A stretch of DNA of 64,000 nucleotides from positions 91,026-155,025 of the forward strand of contig NZ_FZPH01000018.1 of the NCBI RefSeq assembly GCF_900188485.1, in the 5' to 3' direction. The notes beneath the pieces are model-generated. The model had not been told where the DNA came from. It was given only the letters and a program-made list of their open reading frames with translations, and searched no databases. Below are positions 1 through 7,904 of this stretch, in pieces. Position 1 is the stretch's first letter, and each line of letters begins with the position of its first letter. The stretch is from Asanoa hainanensis. Its GTDB lineage: Bacteria; Actinomycetota; Actinomycetes; Mycobacteriales; Micromonosporaceae. The translations under genes were made by a program, and so were the position numbers.

Positions 1-1
1 G

Positions 2-2104
2 GTCTACCTGGTGCCGCCGCTCTCGTTGGAGGGACGGTCGGATGCGGTGGCCCTGTTCGTCGACCGGGCCGCCGCTGTGGGCTGGACCGCCCGGCCCGAA
101 CAGCTGGACCAGGTCGCCGACGTGTGCCGCAAGCTCGACGGCGTGGCGTTGGCGATCGAGCTCGCCGCGGCCCGCCTGCCCGCTCTCGGGCTCGACGGGC
201 TGGTCGCGGGGCTCACCGACCACCTGCGGCTCCTGGTGGGCGGCTACCGGGCCGACGACCGGCACCGCTCGGTGCGCGCCATGCTCGACTGGAGCGAGGC
301 GCTGCTGGACGGTCCCGACCTGACCCTGCTGAGCCGGATCTCGGTGTTCGTCTCGCCGTTCACCGCCTCGGCGGCCGCCGAGGTGGCCGGGTTCGGCCCG
401 CTGGCGCCTGGTCAGGTGGTCGACGGGCTGGGCCGACTGGCGGACCAGAGCCTGCTGAGCGTCACGGCGTCGGCCGGCGGCACCCGCTACCGGGCGCTCG
501 AGACCATCCGCCAGTACGGGACCGAACAGCTCGCCGCGGCCGGTGAGGCCGACACCACCTCGGTCGCGCATCTCCGCTGGTGCCTGGCCACCGTCGCCGA
601 GCTGGCCGAGCAACCGTCCGGCACCGGCGACTGGCGGGCCGGCTTCGACGCGGCCGTCGACGACCTTCGGGCCGCGCTGAGCTGGGCGGTCGAGCGGTCG
701 GACCAGCGGGCCGACGCGCACCGGCTCGCCCTTTCGCTGGCGGGCCTGGCCTTCTCCCGCAACCTGGTCGGCGAGTCCCAGCAGCGCTACGAGCAGGCGG
801 CGGCCCTCGCCGACGATCCGGCCGGTGCGGCGGCCGCCCTGCGGTCCGCCGCGAACGTGGCCGCGTGCCGGATGCGCGGCGACGACGCCTATCGGCTCTG
901 GCAGGCCGCCGCGGAACGCGCCGGAGACACCGCCGCCGCGGCCCGGGACCTCGCGACGGCGACCACCACGTACTTCCGGAAGTCCGGGGCCTTCGCCGAG
1001 TTGCCGCCGCGGGCCGAGGCGACCGCGCTGCTGGCCCGGGCGCACGAGCTGGCCGGTGACGATCCCGCCGCCCGGGCCTCGGTGGCCCTCGCCGACTGCG
1101 CCGCGCTGGGCTACGCGTTCTTCGCCGAGCGAGCCGAGGCCACCGCGGCGAAGATGACCTCGCTCGCGGAGCGGGCGGTGGAACTGGCCCGCGGCCTCGA
1201 CGACCCGCTCGCGGAGTGCGCGGCTCTCTTCGCGCTGGCCGGCGCCCAACGCCGGGCCGGCGACACCTTCGCCGCCGCCGCGACCGCAGGTCGCCGGGTC
1301 GAGCTGCTCGACTCCGTCCCGCTCACCCCGGGCGTCGCCGACGAATTGATCGACGCGCTCCTGATCGCCACCGCGACCAGCATCGGCGTCGGCGACCTGC
1401 CGGCGGCGCGACGATGGGGGCGCCAACTGCGCGACCTGCCGGTGCTGGCCGAGGTCGGGCACGTCGCCACGTCCCGTGCCATCATGGCTGACGCCATCGC
1501 AGGCCAGGCCACCGACGTGATCGCCGCCAGCGGCCGGTTCCTCGACGGCTGGACCCAGGCCGGGCGGCCGGCGGCCCGCCAATTCGGCCCGGTGGCCGCC
1601 TCGGTCGCGATGATCCATGGCCTGCGCGGTGACCTGGCCGCCCAGGCCGAATGGGACGCGGTCCTCGACCAGCTGGGCGTCACGCCCGCGGACCGGGCCG
1701 GTTACAGCCCGACCTTCGACGCGATCATGTTGCTCCACCGCGGCGAGGCCACGCCCGCCCTGGAGCGGCTGAACCCCCGGACCGGCGAGCCCGACGCCTG
1801 GCGCAACGGGATTCTGCTCCACTGGCACGTCGCGCTGCGCGCCGAAGCCGCCGTGCTGGCGGGCAGCACGGACGCCACTGCCCTGCTGGCGGAGGCGCGC
1901 CCGATCGTCGCCGGAAACCCCGCAGTCGGTGCGATCTTGGACCGGGCGGCCGCGCTGCTCGACGACGACCAGGAACGCCTCCTGGAGACGGCCGCAGCGT
2001 TCGAGACCGCCGGCTGCCCGTACCAGCGAGCCCGGACACTCATCCTGGCCGGCGGCGACCACGCCTCGACCGGCCGGGCCACCCTCGCCGACCTGGGCAT
2101 CTGA
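2..2104 (+). CDS. AfsR/LuxR-type NB-ARC ATPase regulator, C-terminal part (left-truncated)
   Basis: The reading frame is already open at the left edge, so only the last 700 residues are present. The visible start is the end of an NB-ARC module: a PPLS segment followed by AVALFVDRA, then an LDGVALAIELAAAR motif typical of STAND ATPases of the AfsR/SARP and LuxR groups. A winged-helix-like stretch ending in ETIRQYGTEQLAAAGE follows. The remaining 500 or so residues are Ala/Leu-rich helical repeats of TPR type. Walker motifs and any DNA-binding or BTAD domain lie outside the window, so regulator versus signalling ATPase cannot be settled. The 52.9-50.3 kb gene carries a related ATPase-TPR core. 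Confidence 0.8.
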   Translation, partial: VYLVPPLSLEGRSDAVALFVDRAAAVGWTARPEQLDQVADVCRKLDGVALAIELAAARLPALGLDGLVAGLTDHLRLLVGGYRADDRHRSVRAMLDWSEALLDGPDLTLLSRISVFVSPFTASAAAEVAGFGPLAPGQVVDGLGRLADQSLLSVTASAGGTRYRALETIRQYGTEQLAAAGEADTTSVAHLRWCLATVAELAEQPSGTGDWRAGFDAAVDDLRAALSWAVERSDQRADAHRLALSLAGLAFSRNLVGESQQRYEQAAALADDPAGAAAALRSAANVAACRMRGDDAYRLWQAAAERAGDTAAAARDLATATTTYFRKSGAFAELPPRAEATALLARAHELAGDDPAARASVALADCAALGYAFFAERAEATAAKMTSLAERAVELARGLDDPLAECAALFALAGAQRRAGDTFAAAATAGRRVELLDSVPLTPGVADELIDALLIATATSIGVGDLPAARRWGRQLRDLPVLAEVGHVATSRAIMADAIAGQATDVIAASGRFLDGWTQAGRPAARQFGPVAASVAMIHGLRGDLAAQAEWDAVLDQLGVTPADRAGYSPTFDAIMLLHRGEATPALERLNPRTGEPDAWRNGILLHWHVALRAEAAVLAGSTDATALLAEARPIVAGNPAVGAILDRAAALLDDDQERLLETAAAFETAGCPYQRARTLILAGGDHASTGRATLADLGI

Positions 2105-2364
2105 CCGGCCGCCGGATCAGCGGATTGGGGCCTCGGACGAGCGGTCGACGGTGGCGTGGCCGTGCCGGGCGGTGGCGGCCTCGTACGGGTTCTGCGTGTG
2201 GGCCGTCGGCCGCCGTTCGGCAAGGGCGAGCCCGATCCCGAGCTGGTCGTGGGGTTTGGGGTGAGCGTTACCCGGCGCGGAGGTGACAGCGCAGCGAAGC
2301 GGAGCGGTGTCTGGCGGGAGCGACGGTCGCGCCCCAGGCGGACCCGAGTCAGGACGACCTTGGT
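2105..2364. other. Intergenic, no gene supported
   Basis: About 260 bases between convergent genes. The minus strand has an open stretch ending near 2117 that could be the tail of a decayed gene, but it has no start, ribosome site or recognisable motif. Confidence 0.4.
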
Positions 2365-2937
2365 TTATTCGGGTTCGGGTTTGGCTGTGAGGTCGACATG
2401 CAGCCTCAGCTGGTAGACCAGCATGTCCTCGACGTCGAGGGCCCGACCGGCGCCATCGGGTGCCCAGCCGGCCGCGGTGAGGAACTTGCGGGTGGCCGCG
2501 TCGCCGTCGTAGGCCCAGGCGACTGCGAACGCGAACTCGTCCTCGCGCCACAGGTCGACGCTCGCCGCGAGTAGGCGGCTGCCGTGGCCGCGGCGGCCGA
2601 AGCGGGGCTCGACCAGCAGGTCCGTGATGGCCGCCACATCGTCCGGCAACGCCGGCTCCTCCGGGGCCAGCGCCTGCTCGTCGGCGGGGCCGGAGGCGGC
2701 AAAACCCACCAGATACGATTGTTCGGCCTGCTCGACGGCCACCAGCACCCGGTGCCGCGGCGACGGCGGCTGCTCGACCGCGGCGCTCCAGCGCTCGGCG
2801 ATCCACGCCTCGTCGAGGTTGTCGAGCACGTGTCGGGGGAGCATCCGGCGATATGCGACCCGCCAGGTCGCGACCTGGATGCGGGCGATCTCGGCGACGT
2901 CCTCGGGACGCGCCGGGCGGACGTACCCGAGTGCCAT
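2365..2937 (-). CDS. GNAT family N-acetyltransferase
   Basis: A 190-residue protein starting MALGYVRPARPEDV, a usual GNAT N-terminus (beta1 then helix alpha1). The acetyl-CoA loop is in the LVEPRFGRRGHGSRLL segment (R/Q-x-x-G-x-G/A form), and the C-terminal FLTAAGW strand-turn completes the fold. Substrate unknown. The start chosen is the ATG at 2937; its codon interlocks with that of the divergent gene at 2936, so each gene would begin inside the other's start codon. If either start is wrong, an in-frame GTG at 2969 is available for the plus-strand gene. Confidence 0.85.
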   Translation of the reverse strand: MALGYVRPARPEDVAEIARIQVATWRVAYRRMLPRHVLDNLDEAWIAERWSAAVEQPPSPRHRVLVAVEQAEQSYLVGFAASGPADEQALAPEEPALPDDVAAITDLLVEPRFGRRGHGSRLLAASVDLWREDEFAFAVAWAYDGDAATRKFLTAAGWAPDGAGRALDVEDMLVYQLRLHVDLTAKPEPE

Positions 2938-4174
2938 GAGTGGTGAGCCTACGGACTGGGAGCAGCGGGTGATCGAGCGGGCCGCGCGGCGCGAGGTCGT
3001 GATCGTCGCTGGCCTGGCGGTCGCCGTCGGGGCGTTCGTGGCCGTCTTCGCGGTGCGGCACGGGTTCTTCGACCTCAAGGTCTACTACGGCGCGGTCAAC
3101 TACTGGATCCACGACCACGGCATGCTGTACGACTTCCTCAAGCCGAACAGCAAGTACGGCTTCACCTATCCGCCGTTCGCCGCGATCGCGATGGTGCCGA
3201 TGGCGGTGGTGCCCTGGGTGCTGGCCATCCTCGTCAGCATCGGGCTGTCGCTGGGTGCCACCTACGCGCTGCTGCGCTGGCTCGTGCTGCCGATCGCCCG
3301 CCGCGAGGGCTGGACGCCGTGGTTCGCCGGCGCCGTCGCATTTCTGCTGATGGTGGCGTTCGAGCCCTACCGGGAGACGATCACCTTCGGGCAGGTCAAC
3401 CTGCTGCTGCTGTTCCTGGTCGCGCTGGACCTGCTGGTCGGCGTGGCCGGCGGGCGGCGCTGGGCCGGCGTGGGCATCGGCCTGGCCACCGCGATCAAGC
3501 TGACCCCGGGTGTGTTCATCGTCTACCTGCTGGTCACCCGGCGCTGGCGGGCCGCGTTCGTCGCCAGTCTGACCGCCGGGCTGGCGACCCTCGCCGCCGC
3601 CGCTGTCGACCCCGGCGCCTCGCGGGAGTTCTGGACCAGCGCGCTCTGGGACACCGATCGGGTCGGCTCGCTGGCCTTCGTCTCCAACCAGTCGCTGCAG
3701 GGGATGGTCGCGCGGCTCTCTCCGGAGCATCCGTCGTCGCTGGCCTGGGGATTGTTGGTGGTCGCGGTGCTGGGCCTGTGGGCCTGGCGGGTGCGGTCCG
3801 CGTCGTTGGCCGAGGGGTTGGCGCTGACCGGGGTGGTCGGCTGTCTGATCAGCCCGGTGACCTGGGTGCACCACCTGGTCTGGCTGCTGCCGGCGCTGAT
3901 CTTGTGGTTCGCTGCCGGGGTGCGTGCTCCGTCCTCGCACCGTCGGCGCGTGCTGTTGGGCGTCGCGGTCGTCTTTTACGCCGTGCTGTGCAGCCGGCTC
4001 GTCTGGGCCTGGGAGCACGGGTTCGGGGGAGTGGGCGGGTTCCTGGGCAGCAACGCGTACGTGTGGATCAGCCTGGCCTTGTTGATCTTCCTGCCGCTGC
4101 GGTCGTCTTCCCCTTCCTCAGCCGAGGGCGCGGGCGTAGCGGAGCTCCGGGAGCGGGACGCGGTCGCCGCTTGA
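2936..4174 (+). CDS. GT87-type polyprenol-phosphate mannosyltransferase, integral membrane
   Basis: A 412-residue multispanning protein of the GT87/DUF2029 family, which moves mannose from polyprenyl-phosphate-mannose on the outer membrane face (known for mycobacterial lipomannan alpha-1,2 branching). Features seen: a first membrane span near residues 20-40, then FFDLKVYYGAVNYW with the acidic residue expected in the first extracellular loop, YGFTYPPFAAI, and about nine further hydrophobic spans. KLTPGVFIVYLLVTRRWR is the conserved mid-protein block. The 3' end overlaps the convergent acetyltransferase gene by 57 bases. No sugar-pathway neighbours are present, so the acceptor is unknown. Confidence 0.85.
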   Translation: MSGEPTDWEQRVIERAARREVVIVAGLAVAVGAFVAVFAVRHGFFDLKVYYGAVNYWIHDHGMLYDFLKPNSKYGFTYPPFAAIAMVPMAVVPWVLAILVSIGLSLGATYALLRWLVLPIARREGWTPWFAGAVAFLLMVAFEPYRETITFGQVNLLLLFLVALDLLVGVAGGRRWAGVGIGLATAIKLTPGVFIVYLLVTRRWRAAFVASLTAGLATLAAAAVDPGASREFWTSALWDTDRVGSLAFVSNQSLQGMVARLSPEHPSSLAWGLLVVAVLGLWAWRVRSASLAEGLALTGVVGCLISPVTWVHHLVWLLPALILWFAAGVRAPSSHRRRVLLGVAVVFYAVLCSRLVWAWEHGFGGVGGFLGSNAYVWISLALLIFLPLRSSSPSSAEGAGVAELRERDAVAA

Positions 4175-4708
4175 CGGCACGACGACGTCGTACGTGGCGC
4201 GCTCGCCGTCCGGGGTGAAGCCGGCCCGCTCGTAGAAGCGGCGGGTGCGGTGGTTGGCCTCGAGCACCCAGAGTCTCGCTTCTTTGTAACCTCGCCTGGT
4301 CAGCTCGGTCAGGGCCGCGCCCATGAGCTCTCGTCCGATGCCGGTGCCGATGTGGGTCGGCTCCAGGTAGATGGCCAGCACCTCGCCGATCGTCGGGTCG
4401 AGGTTGGTGCGGTCCTGCTGGTTGCGGTACGGGCCGATGGTGACGAAGCCGAGCACTTCCTGGTCGTCGGTGGCCGACGTCGGCCTCCCGTCGGTCGACC
4501 CGGATGTGGCGACCCCGGATGTGGCGACCAGGGTCTGGAAGCCGTCGGTGCCGTGGCGTTGCCTGCGCTGGGCCGCTCGTTGTCTCGGGTCGAGGGCGTC
4601 CAGCACTTCTTTTGGGATGATTCCGGCATATCCGGATTGCCAGGCGCGCACGTGTACGGCGGCGACGTCGTCGATGTCGTCGGGCGTCTCCGGGCGGATG
4701 GTGAGCAT
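4118..4708 (-). CDS. GNAT family N-acetyltransferase
   Basis: A 196-residue protein starting MLTIRPETPDDIDDVAAVH, the usual GNAT opening. The acetyl-CoA pyrophosphate loop is IYLEPTHIGTGIGRELM, followed by ARLWVLEANHRTRRFYERAGF, the conserved beta5-alpha4 block with the general-acid Tyr. A short internal repeat (VATSGVATSG) sits in a loop near residue 63. An upstream ATG at 4750 would add 14 unlikely residues. It converges on the GT87 gene with a 57-base overlap. Substrate not predictable. Confidence 0.88.
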   Translation of the reverse strand: MLTIRPETPDDIDDVAAVHVRAWQSGYAGIIPKEVLDALDPRQRAAQRRQRHGTDGFQTLVATSGVATSGSTDGRPTSATDDQEVLGFVTIGPYRNQQDRTNLDPTIGEVLAIYLEPTHIGTGIGRELMGAALTELTRRGYKEARLWVLEANHRTRRFYERAGFTPDGERATYDVVVPSSGDRVPLPELRYARALG

Positions 4709-4752
4709 GCCGGGATGTCTATCGCACGGGCCGGCTCGTCGGCTCGGCATTT

Positions 4753-4775
4753 TTGTCGGAGGGTTCCGATAGCGT
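4753..4775 (+). promoter_or_regulatory. PafBC (RecA-NDp)-type DNA-damage promoter for ycaQ
   Basis: TTGTCGGAG at 4753-4761, eight bases, then TAGCGT at 4770-4775. This matches the mycobacterial LexA-independent consensus tTGTCRgtg-N8-TAnnnT. The GTG start follows after seven bases, so transcript and reading frame would begin together. Related promoters lie at lhr and recA in this window. Confidence 0.65.
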
Positions 4776-4782
4776 CCCGGGC

Positions 4783-6003
4783 GTGGCAGTCGAATCGTTG
4801 TCGTTGGCCCAGGCCCGCCGCATCGCGCTGGCGGCGCAGGGGTTCACCGACCCCGCGCCGACCGGGGTCCCGACCGCCCGCCACCTGCGCCGGGTGGTGG
4901 GCCGCACCGGGCTGCTCCAGATGGACTCGGTCAACGTGCTGCAACGCGCGCACTACCTACCTCTCTACAGCCGGCTCGGTCCCTATCCGACGGCATTGCT
5001 CGACCGGGCGGCCTACCGGCGGCCGCGCACGCTCTTCGAATACTGGGGTCACGAGGCGTCGCTGATCCCGGTCGAGCTCCAGCCCGCCTTCCGCTGGCGG
5101 ATGGCCCGCGAGCACCAGTGGGGCGGCCTGCGCCGGTTCGCCGAGGAGCAGCCCGACCTGATCAAGTGGGTGCTCGACGAGGTACGCGAGTCCGGCCCGC
5201 TGACCGCCGCCGAGATCGAGCGCGACGAGCCGCGCGACAAGTCCAACTGGGGATGGAACTGGTCGTCGGTCAAGACGGCCCTCGAATACCTGTTCTGGTC
5301 GGGCGAGGTGATGGCGGCGTCGCGCAACACGTCGTTCGCGCGGGTCTACGACCTACCGGAGCGGGTCCTGCCCGCCGCGGTGTTGGCCGCGCCGACGCCT
5401 TCGGAGGCCGAGGCGCACCGCACGCTGGTCTCGGTCGCGGCGCGGTCGCTGGGTGTGGCCGCGGAGTTCGAGCTACGCGACTACTTCCGACTACCCGTGG
5501 CCGGCGCCCGGGCGGCGATCGCGTCCCTGGTCGCGTCGGGCGAGCTGCTGCCGGTCAAGGTGGAGACCTGGAAGCAGCCGGCCTACCTCGACCCGTCGGC
5601 CAAACTCCCGCGCTGGGTGCGTGGTGATCGGTTGATCAGCCCGTTCGACCCGCTGGTCTGGGAGCGGGCGCGCACCGAGCGGCTGTTCCACTTCACCTAC
5701 CGCATCGAGATCTACGTGCCGGCGCCGCAGCGGGTCTACGGCTACTACGTGCTGCCGTTCCTCCAAGGTGACCGGTTCACGGCCCGCGTCGACCTCAAGG
5801 CCGACCGCAAGGCCGGCGTGCTGCGGGTGCCGGCAGCCTGGGCCGAGCCGGGCGTCGACCGGTCCGCGACTGCGCGGGCGCTCGCCGTCGAGCTGTCGCG
5901 GTTGGCGGGTTGGCTGGGCCTGTCGTCGGTCGCGGCACCGGAGGGCGGCGACCTGGGCGGGCCGGTCGCAGCCGCGCTGGCAAGCAACGCCGGTGTACCG
6001 TGA
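4783..6003 (+). CDS. ycaQ: YcaQ/AlkX-type winged-helix DNA glycosylase (crosslink repair)
   Basis: A 406-residue member of the HTH_42/AlkZ superfamily, which excises bulky N-alkyl adducts and unhooks interstrand crosslinks. The catalytic block LLQMDSVNVLQRAHYLP places a Q-x-D motif at residues 46-48; E. coli YcaQ/AlkX has Q-x-D where Streptomyces AlkZ has Q-x-Q. FEYWGHEASLIP and SPFDPLVWERAR are further family blocks, and three winged-helix segments span the rest. The GTG at 4783 is preferred over the TTG at 4753, because 4753 is the first base of the predicted -35 element. Predicted to be DNA-damage inducible. Confidence 0.85.
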   Translation: MAVESLSLAQARRIALAAQGFTDPAPTGVPTARHLRRVVGRTGLLQMDSVNVLQRAHYLPLYSRLGPYPTALLDRAAYRRPRTLFEYWGHEASLIPVELQPAFRWRMAREHQWGGLRRFAEEQPDLIKWVLDEVRESGPLTAAEIERDEPRDKSNWGWNWSSVKTALEYLFWSGEVMAASRNTSFARVYDLPERVLPAAVLAAPTPSEAEAHRTLVSVAARSLGVAAEFELRDYFRLPVAGARAAIASLVASGELLPVKVETWKQPAYLDPSAKLPRWVRGDRLISPFDPLVWERARTERLFHFTYRIEIYVPAPQRVYGYYVLPFLQGDRFTARVDLKADRKAGVLRVPAAWAEPGVDRSATARALAVELSRLAGWLGLSSVAAPEGGDLGGPVAAALASNAGVP

Positions 6004-6007
6004 CGCC

Positions 6008-7030
6008 ATGACGCCCGCACCCGGCCCAACCGCCCCGGAGGCGTCACCGGGCACGGAAACCGCGCCCCCGAAGGCCGCCGACGACGGCCAGACAGCCGGC
6101 GTTTCCGAGGGCGGCCACGGTCCGTCGGCGGTAGCCGGCAGTGCGTCCGCGACGCCTGTCGGTGCGGTCGGCACCGCGTCCGCGACGCCTGTCGGTGCGG
6201 TCGGCACCGCGTCCGCGGTGGCCGGCGGTGCGTCCGCGACGCCTGTCGGTGCGGTCGGCACCGCGTCCGCGGTGGCCGGCGGAGTCGGTGGCGGTGAGCC
6301 GATGTCGGCTTTGGGTGGCAGCGGCGCCGCGGCGGCGGTGGTTGCCGGAGTCGGTGGCGGTGAGCCGATGTCGGCTGTGGCCGCCAGCGGCGCGGCCGCG
6401 ACGGCGGTGGTTACCGAAGCCGGTGGTGGTGCGCCGTCCGCAGAGATTTCCGGCGCCGCGCACGGTGTGTTGGTGGCCGGTCCCGGCGGCGGTCCTGAAT
6501 ATCCGGCCGGTTATGCCGCCTACGGCGGTCCCGACGGCGTTGTGCCGCCGACGTTTCTGCCGCCGTCCTACGCGCCGCCGCGGCGGGGGCGGGTCGGCCG
6601 GGCCTATCTGCGGATGCTCGAACGGGTGCCGACGTGGTTGGCGCCGCTCGCGGTGCTGGGGTGCATCGGGGGAGCGGTCGGCTACACGCTGATCAGCAAC
6701 CCGACCGACAGTGCACCGGACGCGCCGCCGACCTGCATCCTGAAGCTGACCACGGGCCTCGACTGTCCGGGGTGCGGCGGCACGCGCGCGGCCTGGTACC
6801 TGCTGCACGGCGACGTCGCCGCCGCCGCCCGGCACCACCTGGTGTTCGTGTTCGCGGTGCCGTTCATCATCTACCTCTACATCGCCTGGGCGGCCCAGCG
6901 CGCCTTCGGCCGCAAACTGCCGCAGCTGAAGATCCCACCGGTAGCGATCGCCATCTTCATGGGCGCCTGGCTCGCCTTCTCGATCCTGCGCAACCTGCCC
7001 TGGGCACCCTTCAACTGGTTCTACGTCTAG
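6008..7030 (+). CDS. DUF2752 membrane protein with repetitive N-terminal tail
   Basis: A 340-residue protein. Residues from about 235 form a DUF2752 domain: a membrane span (LAPLAVLGCIGGAVGY), the diagnostic CPGCGGTRA motif, a second span (HHLVFVFAVPFIIYLYIAW) and a third ending near the C-terminus. The function of DUF2752 is unknown; the paired cysteines could bind metal or be redox active. The first 230 residues are low complexity, Ala/Gly/Val/Ser/Thr-rich, and built from 11-residue and 22-residue tandem repeats. The start lies four bases after the ycaQ stop; TACCGT at 5996 is placed for leaderless transcription. Confidence 0.8.
   Translation: MTPAPGPTAPEASPGTETAPPKAADDGQTAGVSEGGHGPSAVAGSASATPVGAVGTASATPVGAVGTASAVAGGASATPVGAVGTASAVAGGVGGGEPMSALGGSGAAAAVVAGVGGGEPMSAVAASGAAATAVVTEAGGGAPSAEISGAAHGVLVAGPGGGPEYPAGYAAYGGPDGVVPPTFLPPSYAPPRRGRVGRAYLRMLERVPTWLAPLAVLGCIGGAVGYTLISNPTDSAPDAPPTCILKLTTGLDCPGCGGTRAAWYLLHGDVAAAARHHLVFVFAVPFIIYLYIAWAAQRAFGRKLPQLKIPPVAIAIFMGAWLAFSILRNLPWAPFNWFYV
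6143..6376 (+). repeat. In-frame tandem repeats in the DUF2752 gene
   Basis: Two families. A 33-bp unit (peptide ASATPVGAVGT) occurs at 6143, 6176 and 6230, interleaved with a 21-bp unit at 6209 and 6263. A second family with a 66-bp period encodes VGGGEPMSA at about 6281-6310 and 6347-6376. All units are multiples of three, so copy-number change keeps the frame open. Confidence 0.85.
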
Positions 7031-7059
7031 GCCGGGCATGGCGTTGGTCGATAGGCATC

Positions 7060-7106
7060 GAGGTCTCCGGCAGAACGCTTAGCGACAGGGCAAGACCGGA
7101 GACCTC
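7060..7106 (+). terminator. Stem-loop after the DUF2752 gene
   Basis: Perfect 11-bp inverted repeat: GAGGTCTCCGG at 7060-7070 and CCGGAGACCTC at 7096-7106, loop 25 bases. No U-tract, so it could instead be a remnant IS terminal structure next to the transposase fossil. Confidence 0.4.
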
Positions 7107-7149
7107 GTGACCACCCCTGGCGGTGGCGAGGCGCATGACCGTGGTGACG

Positions 7150-7442
7150 CGCGGTGGACACCATTGGAGTCAGAGTTGCCCACGCGGCGTCGGCCGGGTA
7201 AGTCCGACCAGGACGCCGAGCAGGCGCACGCTCGGGTCGGAGAGCGGCCGACCATGGGCCTTCGTTCCGCAGATCCGCAAGCATCGCCACTCAGTGGGAC
7301 GCGGCGTCAACCGCCTCAACCCCGGCCATGCCGTCGTCGCTCGGTTCGACGAAATCGCCGTCCGCTGTGAAGCCACGGTGACCGTCGCCGCGATCAACGA
7401 GCACCTACGACGTCGATACACGGCCGAGCCGAGCACTTCCTG
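7150..7442 (+). pseudogene. IS5-like transposase remnant, frameshifted
   Basis: The last third of a DDE transposase survives in two frames. GKSDQDAEQAHARVGERP, read at about 7198-7251, resembles the KSDQ...GRPP block; after a frame change, AFVPQIRKHRHSVGRGVNRL and then ARFDEIAVRCEATVTVAAIN match the R-x-x-x-E/N-R-L...ATRYDK...TVxVAAI ending of IS5-group transposases. No upstream catalytic domain or intact terminal repeats are present, so the element is dead. Confidence 0.55.
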
Positions 7443-7493
7443 ACCCGGTCATGATCGGGTGTGGCTCGGCGAGGCGGCGACAGCGCGACCGCG

Positions 7494-7557
7494 TGATCGG
7501 GTGCGTCTGGTCTGGTTCGGGCACGGCGTGTCGACCAGACCAGGCGCACCCGATCAT
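7494..7557. repeat. 64-bp hairpin repeat, copy A
   Basis: Near-perfect 22-bp inverted arms (7494-7515 and 7535-7556, one mismatch) around a 19-base loop. A third copy of the right arm lies at 7577-7598, and a partial left arm at about 7452. The same 64-bp element recurs at 60212-60275 with 50/64 identity, including the central CGGCGTGTCG. No coding sequence is supported from 7443 to 7683. Confidence 0.75.
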
Positions 7558-7683
7558 CCACCTGGTGCCGGATCTACCAGACCAGGCACACCCGATCTGG
7601 AACCGGCCAACCCGATCTACCCACTGCCCACACCCCGGCCATCCGACCCGGGCCGCCGCGGCCGCTCGCGGCCGCACGCACCG

Positions 7684-7713
7684 AAGGACCCGCCGGCTTG
7701 GCCGGGGGTCCTT
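7684..7713 (-). terminator. GC-rich terminator hairpin of the RHH/DUF4097 operon
   Basis: AAGGACCC at 7684-7691 pairs with GGGTCCTT at 7706-7713; the inner GCCGGC and GCCGG extend the stem, leaving a TTG loop. It lies just beyond the last gene of the minus-strand operon. Confidence 0.65.
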
Positions 7714-7727
7714 GGTGGACGGCGCGG

Positions 7728-7874
7728 TCAGCGCCGGGTCGCTCCGCCGTCGTCTCGGTCGCCGCGCATCGCTCGGGCGACTCGTAGCGCGAGGTGGCGA
7801 CGGTTGGCGGTGCGGCGCATCTCGCGGTGGCGTTCGCCGGCGAGGGCTAGCAGGACGTTCGGGTTCTCGTACAT
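7728..7874 (-). CDS. Small basic protein, 48 residues
   Basis: ATG at 7874, preceded by AAAGGA eight bases upstream, which is a good ribosome site. The peptide begins MYENPNVLLALAGERHREM and is Arg-rich in its second half (10 or more Arg), with no membrane span. It is the third gene of an operon behind the RHH and DUF4097 genes, 30 bases after the latter, and is followed by a clear terminator. This supports a real short gene. Function unknown; it could be a nucleic-acid-binding or accessory peptide. Confidence 0.6.
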   Translation of the reverse strand: MYENPNVLLALAGERHREMRRTANRRHLALRVARAMRGDRDDGGATRR

Positions 7875-7904
7875 GTCAGGGGTCCTTTCGGGTCAGGGTC
7901 AGGG

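Noticed and set aside
2117..4018. A 633-codon minus-strand open frame
   Set aside because: Runs antisense through the GT87 gene; Gln/Asp/Arg/His-rich and without a domain or ribosome site.
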